A stretch of 64,000 nucleotides of DNA, from contig NZ_FQYW01000008.1 of the NCBI RefSeq assembly GCF_900141865.1, forward strand, positions 62,001 through 126,000, written 5' to 3'. This stretch comes from Anaerovibrio lipolyticus DSM 3074 (lineage in GTDB: Bacteria; Bacillota; Negativicutes; Selenomonadales; Selenomonadaceae). Positions within the stretch are counted from its first letter, which is position 1. Every line of letters begins with the position of its first letter. The notes under the pieces were generated by a model. It was not told the DNA's origin. It ran no database searches and saw only the letters and a list, made by a program, of their open reading frames with translations. Made by a program: the position numbers and the translations under genes. Below, piece by piece: positions 16,333 through 24,909 of this stretch.

Positions 16333-18078
16333 ATGATGTTTTTCAAAAATCTCACAATAGGTGCTAAACTAATAACGTTGGTGGTTGTCCTTGAACTGAT
16401 GATCGTTGCTGTATCCTGGCATGGTATTTCCAATACTGTGAGTACAGCTGAACAGTATAACAACGTTATTAAGATGGATTCCAAGGCGGCAGTATGTGCA
16501 AATTCTTTGGGAATGCATCTGAATGCTGCCCGCATTAATTATCTTATTACATTGGGTAAAACGGACAATAGCGCAATAGAGGCTTCCTATGCTACAATGA
16601 AACAGGCCCTTGCTGACTGTGACAAGGACATGGTTGAGTTGAGTGCCATGGCCGAAAGTCCTGAGGGAAAACAGAAAATGGCTGCCGTTCAGAAGGATTA
16701 TGATGATTATAAGACTGTAACGGCTACTATTATAAAGAAAAAGCTGGATAATTCAGCAACCATTGATGAAGAAGCCCTGAACAGCGACATGATCAAGCAG
16801 TCAAAGCTTGCGGAGAAGCTGTATGCTGATATAAAGGCTATTGCTGATATGGGTGAAGGAGCTGCAGATCGGGAAGTGGCGCGAATTGCCGATGAAAATA
16901 GAAGTGGCATTTTTGCCAATATTGTGGTGGCTGCTATTCTGATAATTATTTCTCTGGCAGCAGGTGTTTATTTTTCCAGAGATTTGTCAGCCCGCCTGAA
17001 GGAGCTGGGGGCTGCCGCAGCGCGTATTGCCGATGGTGATCTGGTTACCGAGGTGAAGACAAGTACCGGTGATGAGCTGGGGGATGCAGCGGCCAGCTTC
17101 GAGATTATGCGTCAGCGGGTTCATGAATCCGTTTCGGATATCCATAATGTGGCAGATCAGGTGGCTGCAGGTGCCAAGAATGTTTCCGATGCCAGCATGG
17201 GACTTTCCCAGGGGGCTACTGAACAGGCGGCTTCTGTGGAGGAATTGTCTGCCTCCATCAGTGAGATTGCTTCCCAGACAGCCAGCAATGCTGAGAATGC
17301 TGAGCGGGCCAATGCTCTTACCCGTAATTGCCGCAGTCATGCCGAGCAGGGTAATGAGGATATGAAGGCTATGCTGGATGCCATGGAGGAAATCAATAAT
17401 TCTTCCAACAATATTTCCAAGATTATCAAGGTTATTGATGAAATAGCCTTCCAAACAAATATTTTGGCTCTTAATGCTGCCGTTGAAGCTGCCCGGGCAG
17501 GTCAGCACGGCAAGGGCTTTGCCGTTGTGGCTGAAGAGGTTCGCAATTTGGCTGCCCGCAGTGCCAAGGCTGCCAAGGAAACCACTGATATGATTGAGGG
17601 CTCGATTGAAAAGGTTAATGTGGGCCGTACCATTGCCAACAAGACAGCCGAGGTCCTTGGTGCCATTGTGGGCAATGTGGCTGATGTGGCTGATATCGTA
17701 GAGGGTATTGCCAAGGCATCCAACGAACAAAAGCTGGCCATTGACCAGATAAATCAAGGCGTTAATCAGGTTTCTCAGGTGGTTCAGTCCAATTCTGCCA
17801 CATCTGAGGAAGCTGCATCTGCCAGTCAGCAGCTCAGTGCCCAGGCTGACCGCATGAGAGAGAGGGTAAGACATTTCAAGCTCAGCTCATCTGTGGTAAA
17901 CTTCAGGATTACAGATATGCCAAAGGCTGTACCTGTATACCCTGATAAGCCAGCCGAGACAGAGGTACAGAGCAGTGTCCAGAGAGCTGAAGTAAGGCCA
18001 ATGGTTAAGCCGGCGGCTCCTGGCGTAAAGCCAAAGACTATTGCCCTTACAGATGACGAAGGCTTCGGAAAATACTAA
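16333..18078 (+). CDS. Methyl-accepting chemotaxis protein
   Basis: A 581-residue receptor. It has transmembrane segment 1 at about 8-28, a four-helix-bundle type periplasmic domain of about 165 residues, transmembrane segment 2 at about 198-218, then HAMP ([19 protein letters not shown]) and the signalling domain with the highly conserved hairpin tip ([20 protein letters not shown]). The C-terminus has no CheR-tethering pentapeptide. The start is ATG 16333, 9 nt after AGGAGG inside the end of cheW; the frame itself is open from 16300. The ligand is unknown; the domain class binds small metabolites or other proteins. Confidence 0.93.
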   Translation: MMFFKNLTIGAKLITLVVVLELMIVAVSWHGISNTVSTAEQYNNVIKMDSKAAVCANSLGMHLNAARINYLITLGKTDNSAIEASYATMKQALADCDKDMVELSAMAESPEGKQKMAAVQKDYDDYKTVTATIIKKKLDNSATIDEEALNSDMIKQSKLAEKLYADIKAIADMGEGAADREVARIADENRSGIFANIVVAAILIIISLAAGVYFSRDLSARLKELGAAAARIADGDLVTEVKTSTGDELGDAAASFEIMRQRVHESVSDIHNVADQVAAGAKNVSDASMGLSQGATEQAASVEELSASISEIASQTASNAENAERANALTRNCRSHAEQGNEDMKAMLDAMEEINNSSNNISKIIKVIDEIAFQTNILALNAAVEAARAGQHGKGFAVVAEEVRNLAARSAKAAKETTDMIEGSIEKVNVGRTIANKTAEVLGAIVGNVADVADIVEGIAKASNEQKLAIDQINQGVNQVSQVVQSNSATSEEAASASQQLSAQADRMRERVRHFKLSSSVVNFRITDMPKAVPVYPDKPAETEVQSSVQRAEVRPMVKPAAPGVKPKTIALTDDEGFGKY

Positions 18079-18108
18079 CTCATTGGATAATTTGGAGAAG
18101 ACCACGAT

Positions 18109-18936
18109 ATGAACCAGTCCTTGTTTCAGCAGTTTGCGGCTTTGGTGACACAGAATTTTGGTATTCAGCTGCCACCGGAGAAAAAGGCCCTTTTGGAGAG
18201 CCGATTATTTAAACTGAAAAATGATAACATGGGCAGACCGGAGCTGGCCAGTGATGAGGCCTTTCTGAAATATATACGGGAGGATAAAACCAGCAAGGGA
18301 CTGGCCATGCTGGCAGAGGCCATTACCACCCATCATACATTCTTCATGCGGGAGGCCGACCATTTCTCTTTCTACGAGAAGGAGGTTCTTCCTTATCTGG
18401 AGAAGTCTATTCGTGATGGTGATATGAGGACTTGGTGTGCCGCTTCTTCCACAGGAGAGGAGGCTTATACTCTGGCCATGATGCTGGAGGATCATTTCGG
18501 GTCCATGCCGGGCTGGGAGACTACCTTGTTGGCTACTGATTTATCAAAGGACGTGCTGGAAATCGGAAAGAACGGTGTTTATTCTGCCGAATCAGTGAAG
18601 ACTCTGCCCGCTTTGTGGCAGAACAGTTATTTCCATCGCACTTTTGATGGCAAATATCAGGTGGTGGACAGGCTGCGACACAAGGTACTGTTTCGTCGGT
18701 TTAATCTCATGACGCCTGTTTTTCCTTTCAAAAGGCCTTTTCATGTAATCTTTTGCAGAAATGTTATGATATATTTTGATAATACAACAAGGGATAATCT
18801 GGTAAGGAAATTCGCTGAATTTTTGGAGCCGGGGGGATATCTCTTTATTGGTCATTCCGAAGTTATTGACAGACATAAAAGTGATTTTGATTATGTTATG
18901 CCATCAATTTATAGAAAGAAGGGAGCGTTCACATGA
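18109..18936 (+). CDS. cheR: Chemotaxis methyltransferase CheR
   Basis: A 275-residue SAM-dependent methyltransferase that methylates receptor glutamates. The N-terminal helical domain (about 1-75) carries TTHHTFFMRE, and the catalytic domain has the SAM loop WCAASSTGEEAYTLAM, ATDLSKDVL and IFCRNVMIYFD. Length is standard. Its stop overlaps the cheB start by four bases (ATGA), so the antagonistic pair is translationally coupled. Confidence 0.94.
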   Translation: MNQSLFQQFAALVTQNFGIQLPPEKKALLESRLFKLKNDNMGRPELASDEAFLKYIREDKTSKGLAMLAEAITTHHTFFMREADHFSFYEKEVLPYLEKSIRDGDMRTWCAASSTGEEAYTLAMMLEDHFGSMPGWETTLLATDLSKDVLEIGKNGVYSAESVKTLPALWQNSYFHRTFDGKYQVVDRLRHKVLFRRFNLMTPVFPFKRPFHVIFCRNVMIYFDNTTRDNLVRKFAEFLEPGGYLFIGHSEVIDRHKSDFDYVMPSIYRKKGAFT

Positions 18937-20225
18937 GTGACTTAAAAATTCTGATTGTGGATGATTCCCTGTTTTTTAGGGAAGCACTGGCAAGGGGCCT
19001 GGCATCAAATATTTCAGGCACCATAGAGGTGGAAAGAGCTGAAAATCCATTTGAGGCAAGGGACAAGATTTTGTCCTTTGACCCGGATGTTATGATACTT
19101 GATGTGGAAATGCCAAAGATGAACGGCATTGAATTTCTGCGGCGTCTTATTGTGCAATATGCACTGCCTACGGTGGTATTGAGCTCAAGGCCGGCTTATA
19201 AGAATCTTGCCTTGGAGGCGGGAGCCTTTTCCTTTATTGAAAAGCCTTCCATGACTCTGGGGAGCGGTGATTTTATGAAAAAGGTGGCTGAGGAGGTTTA
19301 TCGCGCCAAAGCCCATGGGGATAGGCTAATTGCGGAAAGCAGGGAGGTTATTCCTCCATCCCCGGAGCCACCAAGACCTTCGGTTCAGCAAACTGCTGTT
19401 GCTGCTCCGCCACCACCAAAGCCACAGCCAGCGCAGTCATTTACTGCTGCTCCGCCATCATCGGTGCAGTCTGGAGCTAAGCCAGGGTCTTCATTCAAAA
19501 GCTATGGCAGTCATGAACAGGTTTCACAGCACCTTAGTAGGGTCGTATCCAATATGAACGCCATGAAGGCAATTGCCCAGCAGCTGAAAAGTGACAAGCC
19601 GGAGCCTCAATCGGTACCGCTTAGTTCACTTAAGACGCCTGTGCCACCAAGGAAGGTGGAGCTTATTGCCATCGGCGCTTCTACTGGAGGAACGGAGGCA
19701 TTGTCCAAAATATTAAGGGATTTAAAGCCACCCCTTCCGCCTATAGTTATTGTACAGCACATTCCACCGATGTTTTCCAAGATGTTTTCTGACCGACTTA
19801 ATAATGAGTGTGTCATTAATGTAAAGGAAGCAGAGGATGGGGACAGACTGGAGCCTAATTCTGCCTATGTTGCCCCAGGCAACAGGCAGATGCGGGTAAA
19901 GAATGTGGGAGGCTTGATGTCTTTGGATGTCAATCCGGGACCAAAATACGGTGGTCATTGTCCTGCAGTTAATGTTCTGTTCAAGTCCGTTGCCGAAAAT
20001 GTTGGTGACAGGGCCATGGGAGTTATTCTCACCGGTATGGGTGAGGATGGTGCCGAATACATGGTGAAAATGCGCGAAGCGGGCTGTGTGACATTGGGGC
20101 AGGACGAGGCCAGCAGTGTGGTTTACGGTATGCCAAGGGTAGCCTTTGAAAAGGGTGCTGTTATGCAGCAGGTGCCATTAAACGGCATGGCCATGATGAT
20201 AACAGCTGTAGCTAATTATAAGTAA
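18933..20225 (+). CDS. cheB: Chemotaxis methylesterase CheB
   Basis: A 430-residue receptor methylesterase/glutamine deamidase. The N-terminal receiver has phospho-Asp57 (MILDVEMPKMNG) and the C-terminal esterase has the triad Ser250 (IGASTGG), His276 (VQHIPPMF) and Asp372 (TGMGEDGAEYM). The linker between them (about 130-240) is unusually long and Pro/Gln/Ser-rich compared with the short linker of enteric CheB, making the protein about 80 residues longer. It is coupled to cheR by ATGA overlap. Confidence 0.94.
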   Translation: MSDLKILIVDDSLFFREALARGLASNISGTIEVERAENPFEARDKILSFDPDVMILDVEMPKMNGIEFLRRLIVQYALPTVVLSSRPAYKNLALEAGAFSFIEKPSMTLGSGDFMKKVAEEVYRAKAHGDRLIAESREVIPPSPEPPRPSVQQTAVAAPPPPKPQPAQSFTAAPPSSVQSGAKPGSSFKSYGSHEQVSQHLSRVVSNMNAMKAIAQQLKSDKPEPQSVPLSSLKTPVPPRKVELIAIGASTGGTEALSKILRDLKPPLPPIVIVQHIPPMFSKMFSDRLNNECVINVKEAEDGDRLEPNSAYVAPGNRQMRVKNVGGLMSLDVNPGPKYGGHCPAVNVLFKSVAENVGDRAMGVILTGMGEDGAEYMVKMREAGCVTLGQDEASSVVYGMPRVAFEKGAVMQQVPLNGMAMMITAVANYK

Positions 20226-20239
20226 GGAGGGAGACCATT

Positions 20240-21964
20240 ATGGAAAAATCAGATATGGTAATCGATTATGGCTCTCTCCAGAATTTGCTTGGTGGTCTTG
20301 GTGACAGTGTGATTATGACTGATGTAAAAGGTATGATCATATTTATGAACAAGGCCGCGGAGGAGCTTTTTGAATACAGCTATAACAGCGATGAGCCTGT
20401 CAGCGTCAGCGATGTGATGAGACTGGAAAATGTCGACACCAGGGAAAAAATTATAAGCCCTGTTATTCGGGCAATGCGTTCTAAAAAGACCATGGGCCTT
20501 TCCAAAAATATCGGCTTTACCCGTTCAGATGGTGCAGTGTACTTGTCTGCTACCTGTTCACCAATTTTGGACAGCAATGGTGCTGTAAAGGGCTGTACGG
20601 CTATTGTTCGCGATGTTACCAGAATCCGTACTCTGGAGCGCAAGGTGGAAACGGACCATTATTATATGCGGTCTGTATTCGAGGCCGCCAAAATAGGTAT
20701 TATTACACTTAATGTCCGGGGAGAAATCATGGACGTTAACGACCCTGCTCTGGAAACCCTCAATGAAGATTATATAGATATAATGGGAAAAAATTTCGGA
20801 GATGCCATTCATTGTATCAACAGCATCGAAAATGGCTGTGGTAAATCGGATAACTGCAAGTTTTGTGTTGTCCGCAATAACATTGAGTCGGCTATTTTGG
20901 ATGACACGTTTACGGTGAATTTTGTGGTGGCTGTTCAGATTAAGGACGTCAAGGAGCCAGTATGGCTTCAGATGTTTATTACCCAGCTATGGAACGGCAA
21001 ACAAAAGCAGATAGTGCTTACAATGCTGAATATTTCCAAGCGGAAGCAGAAGGAGCACGAGCTTCAGGAGGCCCGCCGACACGCGGAGGTGGCCAGCACT
21101 ACCAAAACTCAATTCCTGGCCAATATGAGCCATGAGATCCGAACTCCGATAAATGGTATGTCCGGTATGATAGATCTTACCCTAAAGACATCTCTCACTG
21201 ATGAGCAGCGGGAGAATCTTACTGCCGCCAAGCAATGCTCCGAGGATCTTTTGAGGATTATCAACGATATTCTGGATTATGCCAAATTGGAAAATGGCAG
21301 GATGCGTCTGGAAAATATTGATTTGGATTTGCACGAGCTTCTTGACAGGGTAAGTAATCTCCATGGGCAGACAGCAGAAAATAAGGGACTTACCTTTACC
21401 CGACCAAATATTGCTGGCTTGCCGAGATTTGTCAGGGGAGATCCTCTCCGCATACGGCAGATACTCCATAATTTGCTTACCAACGCCTTGAAGTTTACCA
21501 TGGAAGGCGGCATTACACTGGGGGCCTATGTTTATGACAGAGGGCAACAGCCATATTTGGAATTTTATGTTGAGGATACGGGCATTGGCATGACCATGGA
21601 GGAACAGGCTAAGCTGTTTAAGCCTTTCAGCCAGGTGGATGGTTCCACTACACGCCGGTTTGGTGGTACTGGCCTGGGGCTGATGATAGTAAAGGAGCTC
21701 GTGTCCAGTATGGGAGGCGAAATCGGTGTCAGCTCAAGACAAAACAACGGAAGCCGGTTTACGGTGCTAATTCCGCTGGTATTGGCTGAAAAGGCTGATA
21801 TTGAGTTAAAAAATCAAACAGTGTTTATGAATCCTTATTCACCATCAACGACCAAGGACGGTAAGGAAAATGAAGAAGAAGCTTTACTGCCGGGGCTGGG
21901 CGATGATGATGAAGACGATATCAGCGAGCTTCTTAAATACTGTGAAGATAAATTGAATGACTAG
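20240..21964 (+). CDS. PAS-PAS sensor histidine kinase with Cys-rich PAS
   Basis: A 574-residue soluble histidine kinase without transmembrane segments. PAS1 covers about 10-130 and PAS2 about 140-265. HisKA has phospho-His298 (MSHEIRTPING), and the ATPase has N box LHNLLTNALKFT, G1 EDTGIGM and G2 GGTGLGL. No receiver is attached; the following gene supplies one. PAS2 contains a cluster His191-Cys192, Cys200, Cys206 and Cys209 (CGKSDNCKFC), a pattern suited to a redox or metal sensor. It lies 14 nt after cheB with GGAGGG upstream, so it belongs to the chemotaxis operon and may feed redox information into it. The C-terminal ~50 residues are acidic and low in complexity. Confidence 0.88.
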   Translation: MEKSDMVIDYGSLQNLLGGLGDSVIMTDVKGMIIFMNKAAEELFEYSYNSDEPVSVSDVMRLENVDTREKIISPVIRAMRSKKTMGLSKNIGFTRSDGAVYLSATCSPILDSNGAVKGCTAIVRDVTRIRTLERKVETDHYYMRSVFEAAKIGIITLNVRGEIMDVNDPALETLNEDYIDIMGKNFGDAIHCINSIENGCGKSDNCKFCVVRNNIESAILDDTFTVNFVVAVQIKDVKEPVWLQMFITQLWNGKQKQIVLTMLNISKRKQKEHELQEARRHAEVASTTKTQFLANMSHEIRTPINGMSGMIDLTLKTSLTDEQRENLTAAKQCSEDLLRIINDILDYAKLENGRMRLENIDLDLHELLDRVSNLHGQTAENKGLTFTRPNIAGLPRFVRGDPLRIRQILHNLLTNALKFTMEGGITLGAYVYDRGQQPYLEFYVEDTGIGMTMEEQAKLFKPFSQVDGSTTRRFGGTGLGLMIVKELVSSMGGEIGVSSRQNNGSRFTVLIPLVLAEKADIELKNQTVFMNPYSPSTTKDGKENEEEALLPGLGDDDEDDISELLKYCEDKLND

Positions 21965-21976
21965 GGGGGTATATAT

Positions 21977-22387
21977 ATGAGGATATTAATTGCGGAAGAT
22001 GACAGAATCAGTCGTTCTTTTTTACAGAAATTCATGGTTACCTATGGTGAGGTTGAAGTTGCCGTGGACGGTATGGATGCCATTGACATTTACATGGATG
22101 CTATCAAGGAGGGCAAGCCTTTTGATCTTCTTTGCCTGGATATTATGATGCCAAAGGTAGATGGCCTTAAGGTGCTGAAGGTAATTCGTCAGCTGGAAAA
22201 TCAGAATGAAAAGGCTTCTGACAAGAAAATCAAGATTATAATGATGACAGCCCTGGCTGATATCGGCTATGTGGATGAAGCCTTCCGTCTTGGCTGTGAT
22301 GCGTATGCTTCCAAGCCTGTAGATACTGAAAAGGTGGAGGAAGCCATGAGAAATCTGGGACTTATTACAGACGAAAAAAGTGAGTAA
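21977..22387 (+). CDS. Single-domain response regulator (CheY-like)
   Basis: A 136-residue receiver with acidic pocket EDD at 7-9, phospho-Asp55 in LCLDIMMPK, the conserved MMTA Thr region and Lys in ASKPVD. No output domain. It lies 12 nt after the PAS kinase gene with GGGGG upstream. It may be the CheY of this operon, carrying signal to the flagellar motor, or the dedicated partner of the PAS kinase; sequence alone does not decide. Confidence 0.88.
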   Translation: MRILIAEDDRISRSFLQKFMVTYGEVEVAVDGMDAIDIYMDAIKEGKPFDLLCLDIMMPKVDGLKVLKVIRQLENQNEKASDKKIKIIMMTALADIGYVDEAFRLGCDAYASKPVDTEKVEEAMRNLGLITDEKSE

Positions 22388-22427
22388 GTAAGTCTGAGCA
22401 AGTTTTATGTTGGGAGTTTGTAAGTTT

Positions 22428-23516
22428 ATGCGTATTGTGACCGTTGAATTAGGAGAAAATAGCTACGAAATTTATATAGGTAATGATTTACATTCAGAGC
22501 TTGTGGAGTTTTGCAAAAAAAGCAGCTTTTCCCGTCTGGGGTTAATTATTACCGATACCAATGTAGGTCCGATTTATGGCGGGAAATTAAAGGATATGCT
22601 GGCTGAAGGCGGTCTGGAAGCTGAAATATACGAGATTCCTGCTGGTGAAAGCTCCAAATCCTTAAAGCAATTTGAGGCAATTATGACCCGTTGTATAGAG
22701 CTGGGCCTTGACAGAAAATCTCCTATATTTGCCCTGGGTGGCGGTGTGGTAGGTGATTTGGCAGGCTTTGCAGCAGCCTCATATATGCGGGGGGTCCCAT
22801 TTGTACAGGTTCCTACCAGTCTTTTGGCGCAGGTGGATTCCAGCGTAGGGGGCAAGGTCGCCGTTAATCACCCGTTGGGCAAGAACCTCATTGGTGCCTT
22901 TTATCAGCCAAAGGCGGTATTTATGGACCTTGACTGGCTCAGGACTCTTCCAAAGCGGGAGATTTATACCGGCCTTGGAGAAATCATTAAATATGGAATT
23001 ATATATGATAGGGGATTTTTTAAATACCTCAAAGAAAATACCAATGATATCCTCAATTTAAAGGATGAGGAGACAGCTTATATGATTGCCCGTTCCTGTG
23101 AAATTAAGGCAGCGGTGGTAAGCGAGGATGAAAAGGAATCTGGTCTGCGGGCTATTTTAAATTTCGGCCACACCATGGCCCATGCCATTGAAAAGAATAC
23201 TGGCTACACCCGTTATAATCATGGTGAGGCAGTGGCTATCGGCATGGTTTGTGCGGCTCATATTAGCAGAGCCATGGGGCTTGTAGATGAGGAAGCCTTT
23301 GCTGAAGTAGAAAATTTAATTAGAATAATGCAGCTTCCGGTTAGAGCCCAGGGCTGTGACATAGATACATTATATGAAGCCATTTTCCACGATAAAAAAA
23401 CTGTTAACGGTCAAGTTAAATGGGTTTTGATGGATGGGGAAATCGGCAAAGTCAGAATTTCCAAAGAGGTTTCTGAGGAAGATGTGAAAAATGCCATGAA
23501 GTATTGTTTGGCATAA
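22428..23516 (+). CDS. aroB: 3-dehydroquinate synthase
   Basis: A 362-residue enzyme of the shikimate pathway converting DAHP to 3-dehydroquinate with NAD+ and a divalent metal. Diagnostic segments are FALGGGVVGDLAGFAAASYMRG, PTSLLAQVDSSVGGKVAVN, the Glu/His metal ligands in GLGEIIKYGII and ILNFGHTMAHAIE, and NHGEAVAIGM. The ATG at 22428 opens on the conserved first strand (RIVTVEL); the upstream ATG at 22407 has no ribosome site. It follows the chemotaxis genes by 40 nt on the same strand, probably by read-through, with no functional link evident. Confidence 0.93.
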   Translation: MRIVTVELGENSYEIYIGNDLHSELVEFCKKSSFSRLGLIITDTNVGPIYGGKLKDMLAEGGLEAEIYEIPAGESSKSLKQFEAIMTRCIELGLDRKSPIFALGGGVVGDLAGFAAASYMRGVPFVQVPTSLLAQVDSSVGGKVAVNHPLGKNLIGAFYQPKAVFMDLDWLRTLPKREIYTGLGEIIKYGIIYDRGFFKYLKENTNDILNLKDEETAYMIARSCEIKAAVVSEDEKESGLRAILNFGHTMAHAIEKNTGYTRYNHGEAVAIGMVCAAHISRAMGLVDEEAFAEVENLIRIMQLPVRAQGCDIDTLYEAIFHDKKTVNGQVKWVLMDGEIGKVRISKEVSEEDVKNAMKYCLA

Positions 23517-23542
23517 AAAAGTGTTATAACGCCATTGTTCAA

Positions 23543-23566
23543 ATTTTTCTTCTTTAGAAGAAAAAT
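23543..23566. terminator. AT-rich hairpin after aroB
   Basis: ATTTTTCTTCT (23543-23553) and AGAAGAAAAAT (23556-23566) are perfectly complementary. The loop is tight and the stem AT-rich, so terminator function is plausible but not certain. Further hairpins follow, for example 23663-23693, before the rplS promoter. Confidence 0.5.
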
Positions 23567-23674
23567 CTTCCAATTAGCGTTTCAACGAGCTGGGAGATAT
23601 GCTCACCAGCAGTTGTAGTTTGTTTTCCCCCACCTAAAGAGGAAGGGGAAATTTTAAAGCTCGTTATTTTTTCC

Positions 23675-23703
23675 TTGCTTTTTGAAAAATAACATGATAT
23701 TAT
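23675..23703 (+). promoter_or_regulatory. Promoter of rplS
   Basis: TTGCTT (23675-23680), a 17-nt spacer and TATTAT (23698-23703). The resulting leader of about 79 nt contains a GTCC-TCT-GGAC hairpin and a TTCAA...TTGAA pairing before GAGGAGG. Such structure would suit an L19-type autoregulatory leader, but I cannot confirm the match. Confidence 0.5.
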
Positions 23704-23788
23704 ATTCGGGTATCTGAGTGGTCCTCTGGACAAGGCTATATTAGAATTCAACACTTGCCAAGAACACTTGAATAGAGGAGGATATACA

Positions 23789-24130
23789 ATGAACATTATT
23801 CAGGAATTAGAGAAAGAACAGCTCAGAAATGACATCCCAGCATTCCAGCAGGGTGACACTGTACGTTGCCATGTAAAGGTTGTCGAGGGTTCCCGTGAGC
23901 GTATCCAGGTATTCGAGGGCGTTGTTATTGCACGTTCCGGTTCTGGCGTTCGTGAGACTTTCACCGTTCGTCGTATCGCTAGCGGTGTTGGTGTAGAGCG
24001 TACATTCCCAGTACACTCCCCAAGACTCGATAAGATCGAAGTTAAGCGTCGCGGTGTTGTTCGTCGCGCTAAGCTGTACTATCTCCGTAACCTCACTGGT
24101 AAGGCTGCTCGTATCCGCGAGAAGCGCTAA
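23789..24130 (+). CDS. rplS: 50S ribosomal protein L19
   Basis: A 113-residue ribosomal protein located at the 30S-50S interface. The sequence matches L19 along its length: [46 protein letters not shown], the [19 protein letters not shown] core and the basic LYYLRN tail. Codon use is strongly biased, as expected for a highly expressed gene. ATG 23789 follows GAGGAGG; the TTG at 23768 lies upstream of that site. Unlike the common arrangement it is not preceded by trmD here and has its own promoter. Confidence 0.96.
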   Translation: MNIIQELEKEQLRNDIPAFQQGDTVRCHVKVVEGSRERIQVFEGVVIARSGSGVRETFTVRRIASGVGVERTFPVHSPRLDKIEVKRRGVVRRAKLYYLRNLTGKAARIREKR

Positions 24131-24140
24131 TGCAAGAATT

Positions 24141-24172
24141 AAAAAGGGACTGTTTTTTCAGTCCCTTTTTTT
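24141..24172 (+). terminator. Terminator of rplS
   Basis: AAAAAGGGACTG (24141-24152), loop TTTTTT, CAGTCCCTTTTT (24159-24170) and further T. Partial read-through to lepB 38 nt later is possible. Confidence 0.9.
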
Positions 24173-24209
24173 CTTCTCCCAGTAGAGAACTAATGAGAGG
24201 TGATTTATC

Positions 24210-24731
24210 ATGGGTCAGTTGGGTACTGAAATTAGAGATTGGGTTATTTCCATAGCTGTTGCCGTGGCATTGGCTATGTTTATTCGTACATTTGTGGTGG
24301 AATTGTATCTTGTGGATGGTCCGTCAATGATGCCAACTCTGGAGCATCAGCAGCGCCTTGTAGTAAATAAATTCATTTACAAGATGCGTGCTCCTGAGCG
24401 TGGTGAGATACTTATATTCCAATATCCTAGAGATAAAAGCCGTGACTTTATCAAGCGTGTTATTGCTGTTCCTGGCGATACCATTGAGATTAAGGATCAC
24501 AATGTTTATGTAAACGGTGAGCTGCAGAATGAGGATTACATTCTGGCTAAGAGCCGTATGGATTATCCTAAGACTACTATCCCAGAGGGACATGTCTTTG
24601 TTATGGGAGATAATCGTAACAATTCCGAGGATAGTCGCTTCCCAGATGTGGGCTTTGTGCCATACGAGCTATTGAAGGGGAAGGCAATGCTGGTATTCTG
24701 GCCGTTATCCGCTTGGAAAACACTGCCTTAA
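24210..24731 (+). CDS. lepB: Signal peptidase I
   Basis: A 173-residue inner-membrane protease that removes signal peptides on the outer face of the membrane. One transmembrane helix spans about 10-32. The catalytic Ser is in VDGPSMMPTL and the general-base Lys in RDFIKRVIAVPGD; box E, GDNRNNSEDSR, is intact. The short length is that of Gram-positive-type enzymes. GAGAGGTG precedes the ATG. It lies directly after rplS, an order common in Bacillota. Confidence 0.94.
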   Translation: MGQLGTEIRDWVISIAVAVALAMFIRTFVVELYLVDGPSMMPTLEHQQRLVVNKFIYKMRAPERGEILIFQYPRDKSRDFIKRVIAVPGDTIEIKDHNVYVNGELQNEDYILAKSRMDYPKTTIPEGHVFVMGDNRNNSEDSRFPDVGFVPYELLKGKAMLVFWPLSAWKTLP

Positions 24732-24753
24732 TGGGGAATTTTATACGGGATTG

Positions 24754-24784
24754 ATACACCAGGCTTTCCCTGGTGTATTTTTTA
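24754..24784 (+). terminator. Terminator of lepB
   Basis: ATACACCAGG (24754-24763), loop CTTTC, CCTGGTGTAT (24769-24778), then TTTTTT. Confidence 0.92.
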
Positions 24785-24909
24785 TTAAACTTGAATTTAG
24801 GACTATAAGACTAGATTATATTGTGTTAATTAACAATGATTTTTGATAAAATATCGTTGTCGATAAAAGACTAATATACATGTGTACATATCTGTGGAGG
24901 GAAAAGGGT

